The notes beneath the pieces are model-generated. The model worked only from the letters and a program-made list of their open reading frames with translations. It searched no databases and was not told the origin of the DNA. A stretch of 64,000 bases of DNA from Yinghuangia soli (lineage in GTDB: Bacteria > Actinomycetota > Actinomycetes > Streptomycetales > Streptomycetaceae): assembly GCF_021502675.1 (NCBI RefSeq), contig NZ_JAKFHA010000015.1:115283-179282 (forward strand), given 5' to 3'. A program made the position numbers and the translations under genes. Below, one piece after another: positions 15,603 to 23,239 of this stretch (positions are counted from its first letter, which is position 1; each line of letters begins with the position of its first letter).

Positions 15603-16523
15603 GTGACCGCGACCATGGACATCCGCGCCGGAAGGCGCACGGTGCAGATCAGCCGTCCCGACAAGGTGCTCTTCCCGGACGACGGCCTGACCAAGGCCGA
15701 CCTGGCCGACTACTACCGGGCCGTCGCCCCGCGCATGCTCCCGCACCTGCGCGGCCGGGCGCTGATGATGGAGCGCTACCCGGACGGCATCGGCGACCGC
15801 CCCCTGATGCAGAAGAACACCCCCGAGTACTTCCCGGACTGGATCCGCCGCGCCGAACTCCCCAAGGAGGGCGGCACCGTCGTGCATCCGGTCGCCGACG
15901 ACACCGCCACGCTCGTGTACCTCGCCGGCCAGGCCTGCGTGACGCCGCACCGCTGGCAGTCCCGGGTCGACCGCCCCGAGCAGCCCGACCGCCTCGTCTT
16001 CGACCTCGACCCGCCGCGCGACGACTTCGCCCCGGTCCGCGACGCCGCCCTCGCGCTCCGCGCTCTGCTGGACGAACTGCGGCTGCGCAGCGCGGTCATG
16101 GCCACCGGCTCGCGCGGCCTGCACGTCATCGTCCCGCTGGACCGCAGCGCCGACTTCGACACGGCCCGCGGGTTCGCCCTCGACGTGGCGTCGCTGCTCA
16201 CCGCGCGGCACCCCGACACCCTCACCACCGCGGCCCGCAAACAGGCCCGCGGCAACCGCCTCTACCTGGACGTCCAGCGCAACGGGTACGCCCAGACCGC
16301 GGTCGCCCCCTACGCGGTCCGCGCCCGCCCCGGCGCCCCCGTCGCGGCCCCGGTCACCTGGTCCGAGGTCGCCGAGCCCGGCATGAACGCCCGCCGCTGG
16401 ACCGTGAAGTCCGTCCTCGACCGCCTCGACGACGACCCCTGGCACGACATGTCCTGGCGCGGCCACGCGGTAAGTGCCGCCGCCCGCCGGCTGGAACGGC
16501 TCGGGGCACGGACGAACCGCTGA
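15603..16523 (+). CDS. LigD-type polymerase (primase-like) domain protein, stand-alone
   Basis: A 306-residue protein equal to the polymerase domain of bacterial NHEJ ligase D, an archaeo-eukaryotic-primase-fold enzyme that adds nucleotides, often ribonucleotides, at double-strand breaks. The metal motif FDLDPP gives Asp134 and Asp136. SRGLHVIVPL (about 175-184) carries the conserved His, and RLYLDVQRN (about 218-226) gives the third acidic residue. Neither the ATP-ligase nor the phosphoesterase domain is present, and no Ku gene is nearby, as for several stand-alone streptomycete PolDom proteins. The GTG start fits GGGAGG at 15587-15592. Confidence 0.9.
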   Translation: MTATMDIRAGRRTVQISRPDKVLFPDDGLTKADLADYYRAVAPRMLPHLRGRALMMERYPDGIGDRPLMQKNTPEYFPDWIRRAELPKEGGTVVHPVADDTATLVYLAGQACVTPHRWQSRVDRPEQPDRLVFDLDPPRDDFAPVRDAALALRALLDELRLRSAVMATGSRGLHVIVPLDRSADFDTARGFALDVASLLTARHPDTLTTAARKQARGNRLYLDVQRNGYAQTAVAPYAVRARPGAPVAAPVTWSEVAEPGMNARRWTVKSVLDRLDDDPWHDMSWRGHAVSAAARRLERLGARTNR

Positions 16524-16527
16524 CCGG

Positions 16528-16572
16528 CGGACGCCCGGCGGCGGTGCGCAGCCGCAGACCGCCGGGCGTCCG
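16528..16572. terminator. 14-bp perfect hairpin, bidirectional
   Basis: CGGACGCCCGGCGG and CCGCCGGGCGTCCG flank a 17-nt loop between the convergent LigD-like and acyl-CoA-ligase genes. Confidence 0.8.
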
Positions 16573-16590
16573 TGCACCGCCGTACGCGGG

Positions 16591-18117
16591 TCAGTTCACC
16601 TGGCGTTCGTGGCCCGCCCAGAAGGGTTCGCGGAGCTTGAACTTCTGGAGCTTGCCGGTGGCCGTCCGGGGCAGGGCGTCCACGAACTCGACCCGCTTGG
16701 GGCACTTGTAGCCCGCCAGGCGGGTCCGGCAGTGCGCGATCAGGTCCACGGCGCTGACCGCCGGGTCGGCGACCACCAGCGCGGTCACCAGTTCGCCCCA
16801 CTTCTCGTCCGGGGTGCCGATGACCGCGACCTCGCGGACCGCGGGATGCGAGGTCAGCGCGTCCTCGACCTCGATCGACGAGACGTTCTCGCCGCCCGAG
16901 ATGATCACGTCCTTCTTGCGGTCGGTGATCGCCAGGTAGCCCTCGTCGTCCAGATGGCCGCCGTCACCGGTGTGGAACCAGCCGCCGGCCTGCGCCTTCT
17001 CGGTCTCCTCGGGCTGCTCCCAGTAGCCGTCCAGGTTGTGGTTGGACGCGGTGAGCACCTCGCCGTCGGTGTCCAGCTCGACCCGCACACCCAGGGCCGG
17101 GACGCCCGCACGGCCGAGCCGCCGGGCCCGCTCCTCGGGGGGCAGGCCGTCCCACTCGGCGCGCTGCCGGTTGACGGTGACCAGCGGCGAGGTCTCGGTC
17201 AGGCCGTAGATCTGGATGAACTCCCAGCCCAGCTCGGCATGGATGCGCTCGATGGTCCGGGTCGGCGGCGGGGCGCCCGCGCAGATCACCCGCACCCGGT
17301 CCCGGCCGGGGATCTCGCCGTGCCAGTGCGGCGCGGCGTCCAGCACCGCGTTGACCACCGCCGGCGCCGCGCACATGAACGTCACGCCGTGCTGCTCGAC
17401 CCGGCGCAGGATCTCGGTGCCGTCGACCTGGCGCAGCACGATGTGCCGCCCGCCGAGGCCCGTCACGATGTACGGCATGCCCCAGCCGTTGGCATGGAAC
17501 ATCGGCAGGGTGTGCAGGTACACGTCGCGGTCGGTGATCGTGGTGTGCAGCCCGAAGACCGTGGCGTTCAGCCACAGGTTCCGGTGGGTGAGCTGCACGC
17601 CCTTGGGCCGCGCGGTGGTCCCCGAGGTGTAGTTGATGGTGGCGGTGGCGTTCTCGTCCGCGAGCGACCAGGGCAGCGGCTCGGTGTCCGGAAGGAACAG
17701 CGTCTCGTCCTCGCCCAGCACGAATTTGTGCTTCACGTCGAGCCCGTCGAGGACCGCGGCGCACGACGGGTCGGCGTACACGACCGAGGCGCCCGAGTGC
17801 GCCACGATGTACTCGATCTCCGGCCGGGACAGCCGGAAGTTGACCGGTACCAGCACGCGTCCCCAGCCCGACACGCCGAAGAACGACGTCAGCAGCCGGG
17901 CCGAGTTCTGCGACACCACCGCCACACGGGCGCCGACCGGCACGTCGAGCCGGTCCAGATGCGCGGCCTGCGCGCGGGCCAGCCGGTCCAGGTCGCGGTA
18001 CGTCAGCTCGCCGAGCGATGCGGCGGGCTGGTCCGGCTCGTCGACCACCGCCGTGCGGTCCGGGTAGACATGCGCCGCACGGTCGAGGAAGTCGCGGATG
18101 GTCAGCGGGTAGTGCAC
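16591..18117 (-). CDS. AMP-binding acyl-CoA synthetase
   Basis: A 508-residue ANL-superfamily enzyme that activates a carboxylic acid to the acyl-adenylate and then the CoA thioester. Core motifs are A3 NYTSGTTARPKGV (about 163-175), A5 QIYGLTETSP (about 290-299), A7 GGWFHTGDGGHLDDEGYLAITDRKK split over about 388-412, and A10 TATGKLQKFKLRE with the catalytic Lys near 490. Length and motifs are those of medium/long-chain fatty-acid or aryl-acid CoA ligases; the substrate is not resolved. It is monocistronic, ending at the shared hairpin with LigD. No acyl-CoA dehydrogenase is adjacent. Confidence 0.9.
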   Translation of the reverse strand: MHYPLTIRDFLDRAAHVYPDRTAVVDEPDQPAASLGELTYRDLDRLARAQAAHLDRLDVPVGARVAVVSQNSARLLTSFFGVSGWGRVLVPVNFRLSRPEIEYIVAHSGASVVYADPSCAAVLDGLDVKHKFVLGEDETLFLPDTEPLPWSLADENATATINYTSGTTARPKGVQLTHRNLWLNATVFGLHTTITDRDVYLHTLPMFHANGWGMPYIVTGLGGRHIVLRQVDGTEILRRVEQHGVTFMCAAPAVVNAVLDAAPHWHGEIPGRDRVRVICAGAPPPTRTIERIHAELGWEFIQIYGLTETSPLVTVNRQRAEWDGLPPEERARRLGRAGVPALGVRVELDTDGEVLTASNHNLDGYWEQPEETEKAQAGGWFHTGDGGHLDDEGYLAITDRKKDVIISGGENVSSIEVEDALTSHPAVREVAVIGTPDEKWGELVTALVVADPAVSAVDLIAHCRTRLAGYKCPKRVEFVDALPRTATGKLQKFKLREPFWAGHERQVN

Positions 18118-18292
18118 AGCACCTCCGGTCGGATGGATCGCCGTCTCACCGTCGTACCACCGCCGGGGCGCGCGTGATCGGTCCGCGTTCCGGCCGTGCT
18201 GCGCAGACTAACGCGGATCGGGGCGAAGGGTTCCGCCCTCGCGGCACTGCTTCAGGAGTCCCGCCTTCCGGATCGCCGGATCGGGGTCTCCG

Positions 18293-18655
18293 TCACTTGG
18301 CCGGCTTGGCGTAGCGCGTCATCTCTCCGCCGAAGTCGAAGACCACGGCCGTCTCGTCGCCGACCACCCAGGCGTCGTGGCCCGGGTCGCACACGAAGAC
18401 GTCGCCCGGGCCGAGATCCGCCTCGGTGCCGTCGTCCATGCGGATGTGCAGGTGGCCTTCGGCCACGAAGCCGTTGTGGTGGAACTGGCAGCTGCCGGTC
18501 CCGGCGATCGGCCCCACGTCCTGGGACCAGCGCCATCCGGGCTCGAATTGGGCCCGCCCGAACTCCAGGCCCTCGATATTCAGGGCGTCCAGGTGGCCAT
18601 GAGGCATATCGCGGACCTCGTCCGCGGACTCGAGTGAGCGTACGGCGAGCATCAT
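18293..18655 (-). CDS. Cupin-domain protein
   Basis: A 120-residue single-domain cupin. The jellyroll motif CQFHHNGFVAEGHLHIRMDDGTEADLGPGDVFVCDPGHDAWVV, here read in parts, contains a His pair (HH), the usual E..H-type ligands and GPGDVF before the second-motif PGHDAW. That suggests one metal site or a small-molecule sensor site. The start was placed at the ATG 9 nt after AAAGGAG on the reverse strand; upstream ATGs at 18664 and 18688 overlap or precede that ribosome site. No functional partner is obvious. Confidence 0.75.
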   Translation of the reverse strand: MMLAVRSLESADEVRDMPHGHLDALNIEGLEFGRAQFEPGWRWSQDVGPIAGTGSCQFHHNGFVAEGHLHIRMDDGTEADLGPGDVFVCDPGHDAWVVGDETAVVFDFGGEMTRYAKPAK

Positions 18656-18779
18656 GTCGACCATCTCCTTTGCCCCCGCACTTTCCATCGTGCGCCGCGC
18701 CGGCGGGCATGAAGGTCAGGGTTTGGTACCGATCGCGCGGGGGCGCGGAGTTGATTGACGGTTCACCTTCGGGCCGCGC

Positions 18780-19469
18780 TCACAGCGCCTGCGCGGCCTT
18801 GTCGATCAGCGCGGCGACGTCGTCCGGACGGGACGCGAGCGAGGCGTGGCCCGCGTCCAGGGTCAGGGTGTCGCGGGCCTCCATCCGCTCCGCGAACCAC
18901 TTCTGGGTGCCCGGCGGGATCATGTGGTCCTCGGACGAGACCTGGTACCAGCTCGGCTTGCCGCGCCACGCCGCGGGACCGGCCTTGTCGTCGAAGCAGC
19001 GGGCCGCGATGGGCTTCTGGGTACGCGCCATGATCAGCGCCTCGCCGGCGTCGACGTCCTGGCAGAACCCGCCGTGGAACATCCCGAAGTCGAGCCACAG
19101 GAACCCGTCGGCGTCCGGCTTGAGCAGGCCGTCCGGCGGCGGCGGCGCGCCGTCGCGGGCCAGCAGCGCACCGAGGGACTCGCCCTCGTCCGGCGCGAAC
19201 GCGGCGATGTACACCAGGCCCGCCACGTTGGGGGCGTGCCCCGCACCGCTGATCACGGCACCGCCGTACGAGTGCCCGACCAGCAGCGTCGGCCCGTCCT
19301 GGGACGCCAGCAGAGTGCGGGTCTTGTGGATGTCGTCCTCGAGCGAGGTCAGCGGGTTCTCCACCGCGGTGACCTCATAGCCGCGCGCCGCCAGCAACGG
19401 GATCACACCCCGCCAGTGCGCCGCCCCGCCCCAGGCGCCATGCACCAGAACCACATTCTTGACCGCCAT
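18780..19469 (-). CDS. Alpha/beta hydrolase (EstC/hydroxynitrile-lyase-like)
   Basis: A 229-residue alpha/beta hydrolase. The oxyanion motif VLVHGAWGGAAHW is at residues 7-19. The nucleophile elbow GHSYGG is at about 65-70 with Ser67, and the C-terminal LDAGHASLASRPDDVAALI gives the His near 210. Small proteins with VHGAWGG and GHSYGG belong to the plant-hydroxynitrile-lyase/salicylate-esterase-like group widely found in actinobacteria; most are esterases of unknown substrate. Not visibly linked to neighbours. Confidence 0.85.
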   Translation of the reverse strand: MAVKNVVLVHGAWGGAAHWRGVIPLLAARGYEVTAVENPLTSLEDDIHKTRTLLASQDGPTLLVGHSYGGAVISGAGHAPNVAGLVYIAAFAPDEGESLGALLARDGAPPPPDGLLKPDADGFLWLDFGMFHGGFCQDVDAGEALIMARTQKPIAARCFDDKAGPAAWRGKPSWYQVSSEDHMIPPGTQKWFAERMEARDTLTLDAGHASLASRPDDVAALIDKAAQAL

Positions 19470-19638
19470 CTACCTGCTCCTCGCCTCAAGGGGACAACCC
19501 CGCCCGACGGCCGGGGCCCCGGTGCGAGTAGCCGCGGCGGGGGACGGCGAAACCCTGGGGGAGAACGCGCCGGAGCATCGAGGGGCGACGCGCCGGGGCC
19601 AAGGGGGCGCACCCGCATCTGCTCGCCGGGTGCCCGAG

Positions 19639-20475
19639 TCAGCCGGACTGCCCTTCTCCCAGCGTGCGGCGGGCGTGGCGGATGACTGCGGCGTCGACCA
19701 TGCGGCCGGCGGGGTCGAGGACGATGCCGGAGGGGGACGACTCGAAGCGGGCGAGCAGGTCGCGGGCTTCGGCGAGTTGCCCGGCCGTGGGGGTGAAGAC
19801 CTCGTGGACGACCGCGAGCTGTGCGGGGTGGATGCAGGCGCGGCCGTGGAAGCCCAGGCGTTTGAGGGCCTCGGTGGAGGTGCGCAGTGCGGCCAGGTCG
19901 CGGAAGTCGGTGCGGACCGGGGCGAGCGGCGGGGCGATTTTGGCGGCTGCGGAGGCGAGCACCACCTGGGACCTGGCCCACAGCAGTTCGCGCTCGTCGC
20001 GGCCCGGGGTGACGCCGAGATCGGCGCACAGGTCGGCCTCGCCGACCTGCAGGCGGGCGACGCGCGGCGCGCGGGCGATCTCGGGGGCGGCGAGGATCGC
20101 CGCGGCGCTCTCCAGCAAGGGGTTCACCGCGATCCGCGGCGCGTCGGCGAGGAGGCGGTCCACCTCGGCGACGTCGGCGGCCGACTCGGTCTTGGCGAGG
20201 CATACCCCGGCGACCGCGGGCAGGGCGACGGCGTTCAGGTCGAGGCTGCCGAGCGGGCCGGGGTTGACGCGTACCCATATGCGCGTCGCGCGGGGCGGCA
20301 GGTCGGTGTCGGGCGGGAGGGTGCCCAGCCAGGCGGCGACCGCGGCGCGGGCGGCTTCCTTGGCGGGCATCGGGACGGCGTCCTCCAGGTCGACGATCAG
20401 CGCGTCGGCGCCGCGGGCGCGGGCCGCGGCCAGCATGTCGGGCCGGTCGCCGGGGACGTACAGCGCGCTTCTCAT
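19639..20475 (-). CDS. HpcH/HpaI aldolase/citrate-lyase beta-subunit (CitE)-like lyase
   Basis: A 278-residue TIM-barrel CoA-ester lyase. RSALYVPGDRPDML (2-15) and ADALIVDLEDAVP (about 23-35) are the N-terminal substrate and metal signatures. RLQVGEADLCADLG supplies the Mg2+-binding Glu/Asp, and HGRACIHPAQLAVV is the C-terminal CoA-site block. CitE-like proteins cleave malyl-, citramalyl- or 3-hydroxy-3-methylglutaryl-type CoA thioesters. The ATG overlaps the stop of the MmgE/PrpD gene (ATGA), so it is the last gene of the CoA-transferase operon. That context suggests cleavage of a C-C bond in a CoA-activated dicarboxylic acid. Confidence 0.85.
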   Translation of the reverse strand: MRSALYVPGDRPDMLAAARARGADALIVDLEDAVPMPAKEAARAAVAAWLGTLPPDTDLPPRATRIWVRVNPGPLGSLDLNAVALPAVAGVCLAKTESAADVAEVDRLLADAPRIAVNPLLESAAAILAAPEIARAPRVARLQVGEADLCADLGVTPGRDERELLWARSQVVLASAAAKIAPPLAPVRTDFRDLAALRTSTEALKRLGFHGRACIHPAQLAVVHEVFTPTAGQLAEARDLLARFESSPSGIVLDPAGRMVDAAVIRHARRTLGEGQSG

Positions 20476-21895
20476 CGGCCGGGGACCTTCGTGAGGGCCA
20501 TCAGGTCGGTTGCGGTGCCGAGCCCGGCGAGGTTGCGGGCGGTGTCGGCCAGGAGGCGGACGCGGTCCGCGGGCAGGGCGCGGGATGCGTTGCCGGTGAA
20601 TTTCAGGGCGATTTCCGCGGCGGAGAGCGGGTGTTCGGGGCTGCCCCGGGACGAGTCGACGCGGTGTTCGAGCCCGGTGCCGTCGGCCAGCCGCACCCGC
20701 AGCACGGCGGCGAACGCGGTCGGGAACAGCTCGGTGGCCTTCTCGTCCGCGACGACCCGCACGCGCGCGGCGAGCGCCAGGCAGCGCGGGTCGAGTGCGG
20801 CGAAGTCCTCCTGCGCCAGGCCGAGTCCACCCCCGCCGAGGAGCGCGGCGGCCACGGTGTAGGGGCCGGAGAACTTCGCGTGGTACGCGGACCGCGGCTG
20901 CGTCTTCTCCTCGCGCGGTTCGGCGATCGTGCGCAGCACCGGTTCTGCGACGCCGAGTTCGATGCTGTCGATGCCGGCCACCCGCTCGGCGGTGAGGCCG
21001 TCGGCGCGCAGCGCGAGTGCGCAGTCGACGGCCGGATGGGTGAAGTGGTTGGCGGGATACGGCTTGTAGACCGTTCTCGGGAGTTCCCAGCGGGTGCCGA
21101 GGCCGTCGAGCAGTGCGCCGGCGTCGTACCGGCCGTCCAGCCAGGCGGCGAAGAACCCGAACCGGCCTTCCAGGACGGTCGGCGGCCCGGTGACGCCTTC
21201 CGCGGCGAGGACCGCCGCGGTGACGCCGCTGTGCGCGGCCCACCCGCAGTGCACGCGCTTGACGGTCCCGCCGGTGCGGTTCGCCTCGATGACGCCGGAG
21301 CCCATGCTGGCCGCGATGCCGAGCGCGTGGGCGATGCCGTCGGCGTCCAGGCCGTACAGGAGCCCTGCCGCGGCGGCCGCGCCGAGGGTGCCGCAGATCG
21401 AGGTGGCGTGCCGGCCGCGGGCGAAGAACAGCGAGTTGCGGGCTTCGGGCAGATAGGACGCCATGCCGAGCCGGTTGCAGACCTCGATGCCGGCGGCCAC
21501 CGCGGCAGTGAGGGCGGCACCGTCGGCACCAGTGGCCTCGGCGGCGGCGAGCGCCGCGGGAACCACGCTTGCGCTGGGATGCAGCACCGACGGCAGGTGG
21601 GTGTCGTCGAAGTCCAGGGCATGCGCGAGAGTGCCGTTGGCCAGTGCGACGGCGGGCGCGGGCAGGTGCTCGCCGGTGCCGATGACGGTCGCCTCGGGCG
21701 TGCCGCCCCAGCGGCGCACGGCGCGCAGCACGGCGGGGCCGCGTCGGCGCCCGGTTCGGCGTGCGCGGCAAGGCAGTTGCCGAGGGTGTCCAGGACGCGT
21801 CCGGCGACGTCGGCGGTGATCGCGGCCGGCAGGGCGCCGTCCCGGCAGCCGGTCGCGAAGGCGGCGAGCTGCCGGACGTAGGTCGCGGAGGCCAC
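20472..21895 (-). pseudogene. MmgE/PrpD-family gene with an apparent frameshift
   Basis: The main reading frame from GTG 21731 to 20472 gives 419 residues with clear MmgE/PrpD features (ALDFDDTHLPSVLHPSASVV, SGVIEANRTGGTVKRVHCGW, YKPYPANHFTHPAVDCALAL). Family members (2-methylcitrate dehydratase, iminodisuccinate epimerase, cis-aconitate decarboxylase relatives) are about 450 residues and start with a segment missing here. That segment is encoded just upstream in another frame from GTG 21895 (ASATYVRQLAAFATG...RVLDTLGNCLAAHAEPGADAA) and passes into the main frame if two C are removed, or one base added, in the C-rich run at about 21735-21741. Sequencing error, real frameshift, or initiation at 21731 all remain possible. 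Confidence 0.75.
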
Positions 21896-21896
21896 G

Positions 21897-23108
21897 TCAG
21901 ATCACGCCCTTCGCGCGCAGGCCGGCCAGGTCGTCCTCGGTGAGGCCGAGCCGCGTGCCGTACACCTCGGCGTTGTGCGCGGCGGCGGGCGGGCCCGCCC
22001 AGCGGATCGAACCGGGGGTGCGGGACATCCGGACGAGAACGTTCTGCATGCGCAGCGGCCCGAGTTCGTCGTCGTCGACCGTGGTGATGGAGTCCAGCGC
22101 CTGGTACTGGGGATCGGCGAAGACGTCGCGGATGTCGTACACCGGGGCGACCGCGGCCTGCGCGGCCTCGAAGGCGGCGACCACCTCGGCACTGTCGCGC
22201 GCCGCGATCCAGCCGCCCACGTAAGCGTCCAACTCGTCGCCGTGCCGGGCACGTCCGGCGCCGCTGGCGAACCACGGCTCGGCGGTCACCTCGGGGTGGC
22301 CGACCAGGTGCATGACGCGTTCGGCGATGTTCTGGCTGGACGTGGAGACCGCGAGCCAGCGCCCGTCGCGGGCCCGGTAGGTGTTGCGCGGCGCGTTGTT
22401 GACGCTGCGGTTGCCGGTGCGCTCCTGCACCACGCCGAGCTGGTCCCACCACAGCGGCTGCGGGCCGAGCAGGGTCAGCAGCGGTTCGACGATGGCCAGG
22501 TCGATCACCTGCCCGCGGCCCGAGCGGGTCCGCTCGACCAGGGCCATCGACACCGCGTTGGCGCAGGTGAGCGCCGAGATGCCGTCCGCGAGCCCGAACG
22601 GCGGCAGGGTGGGCGGGCCGTCGGGCTCCCCGGTGATCGCCGCGAAGCCGCTCATCGCCTCGGCGAGGGTGCCGAAGCCGGGGCGCCCCGCGTACGGGCC
22701 GAACTGCCCGAAGCCGGTGACCCGGGCGATCACCAGGCCCGGGTTCGCGGCGTGCAGCACCTCGGGGGACAGGCCCCAGCGCTCCAGGGTGCCGGGCCGG
22801 AAGTTCTCGATGAGCACATCGGCCTGCTCGGCCAACCGCCGCACCAGGGCTGAGCCTTCGTCGGTGGAAAGGTCGCAGGTGACGGTCTTCTTGTTGCGCG
22901 ACAGCATCTTCCACCACAGGCCGACGCCGTTCTTGGCGTGCCCGTGCCGGCGGGACGGGTCGCCGTGCCGCGGGTGCTCGACCTTGACCACCTCGGCCCC
23001 GAAGTCGCCGAGGATCGTGGCGGCCAGCGGACCGGCGAACAAGGTGGCGAGGTCGAGGACCAGCGTGCCCGACAGAGGTCCTTCCGCGGATTGCTGAGCC
23101 ACAGGCAC
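21897..23108 (-). CDS. CaiB/BaiF family class III CoA-transferase
   Basis: A 403-residue class III CoA-transferase. LVLDLATLFAGPLAATILGDFGAEVVKVE, split over residues 16-44, is the N-terminal signature. LIENFRPGTLERWGL (about 99-113) is typical, and FGLADGISAL places the catalytic Asp at about 175. Such enzymes move CoA between carboxylic acids, for instance from succinyl-CoA to a dicarboxylate. It is first of three overlapping genes followed by MmgE/PrpD and CitE-like, and divergent from a hydantoinase-like gene. The GTG start at 23108 is weak; GTG at 23102 is an alternative. Confidence 0.88.
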   Translation of the reverse strand: MPVAQQSAEGPLSGTLVLDLATLFAGPLAATILGDFGAEVVKVEHPRHGDPSRRHGHAKNGVGLWWKMLSRNKKTVTCDLSTDEGSALVRRLAEQADVLIENFRPGTLERWGLSPEVLHAANPGLVIARVTGFGQFGPYAGRPGFGTLAEAMSGFAAITGEPDGPPTLPPFGLADGISALTCANAVSMALVERTRSGRGQVIDLAIVEPLLTLLGPQPLWWDQLGVVQERTGNRSVNNAPRNTYRARDGRWLAVSTSSQNIAERVMHLVGHPEVTAEPWFASGAGRARHGDELDAYVGGWIAARDSAEVVAAFEAAQAAVAPVYDIRDVFADPQYQALDSITTVDDDELGPLRMQNVLVRMSRTPGSIRWAGPPAAAHNAEVYGTRLGLTEDDLAGLRAKGVI

Positions 23109-23125
23109 CCCCGGCGTTTCGGTTC

Positions 23126-23191
23126 GCGGAATGGCGTTCCGGACTGTACAGCGGTCCGCACCTCTGGTCCATTGTGCGGAACGGCGTTACG
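23126..23191. promoter_or_regulatory. Two matching CGGAA-N5-TTCCG-type sites in a divergent promoter
   Basis: Site 1 (23127-23141) is the perfect inverted repeat CGGAA-TGGCG-TTCCG. Site 2 (23177-23191) is CGGAA-CGGCG-TTACG, with one arm imperfect. They are exactly 50 bp apart and share 14 of 16 bases including a preceding G. They lie between the divergent CoA-transferase operon and the hydantoinase-like gene. The form resembles IclR-family operators; no IclR gene is in the window. Confidence 0.6.
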
Positions 23192-23239
23192 TTCAGCGGT
23201 ACGCATCTGGCCGGGGCCGGTCGTCGAGAGGAATCCCCC

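Noticed and set aside
18160-18260. Small ORF reading out of the acyl-CoA ligase promoter toward the cupin gene
   Set aside because: Arg-rich, antisense to the cupin gene, no ribosome site; judged to be noise.
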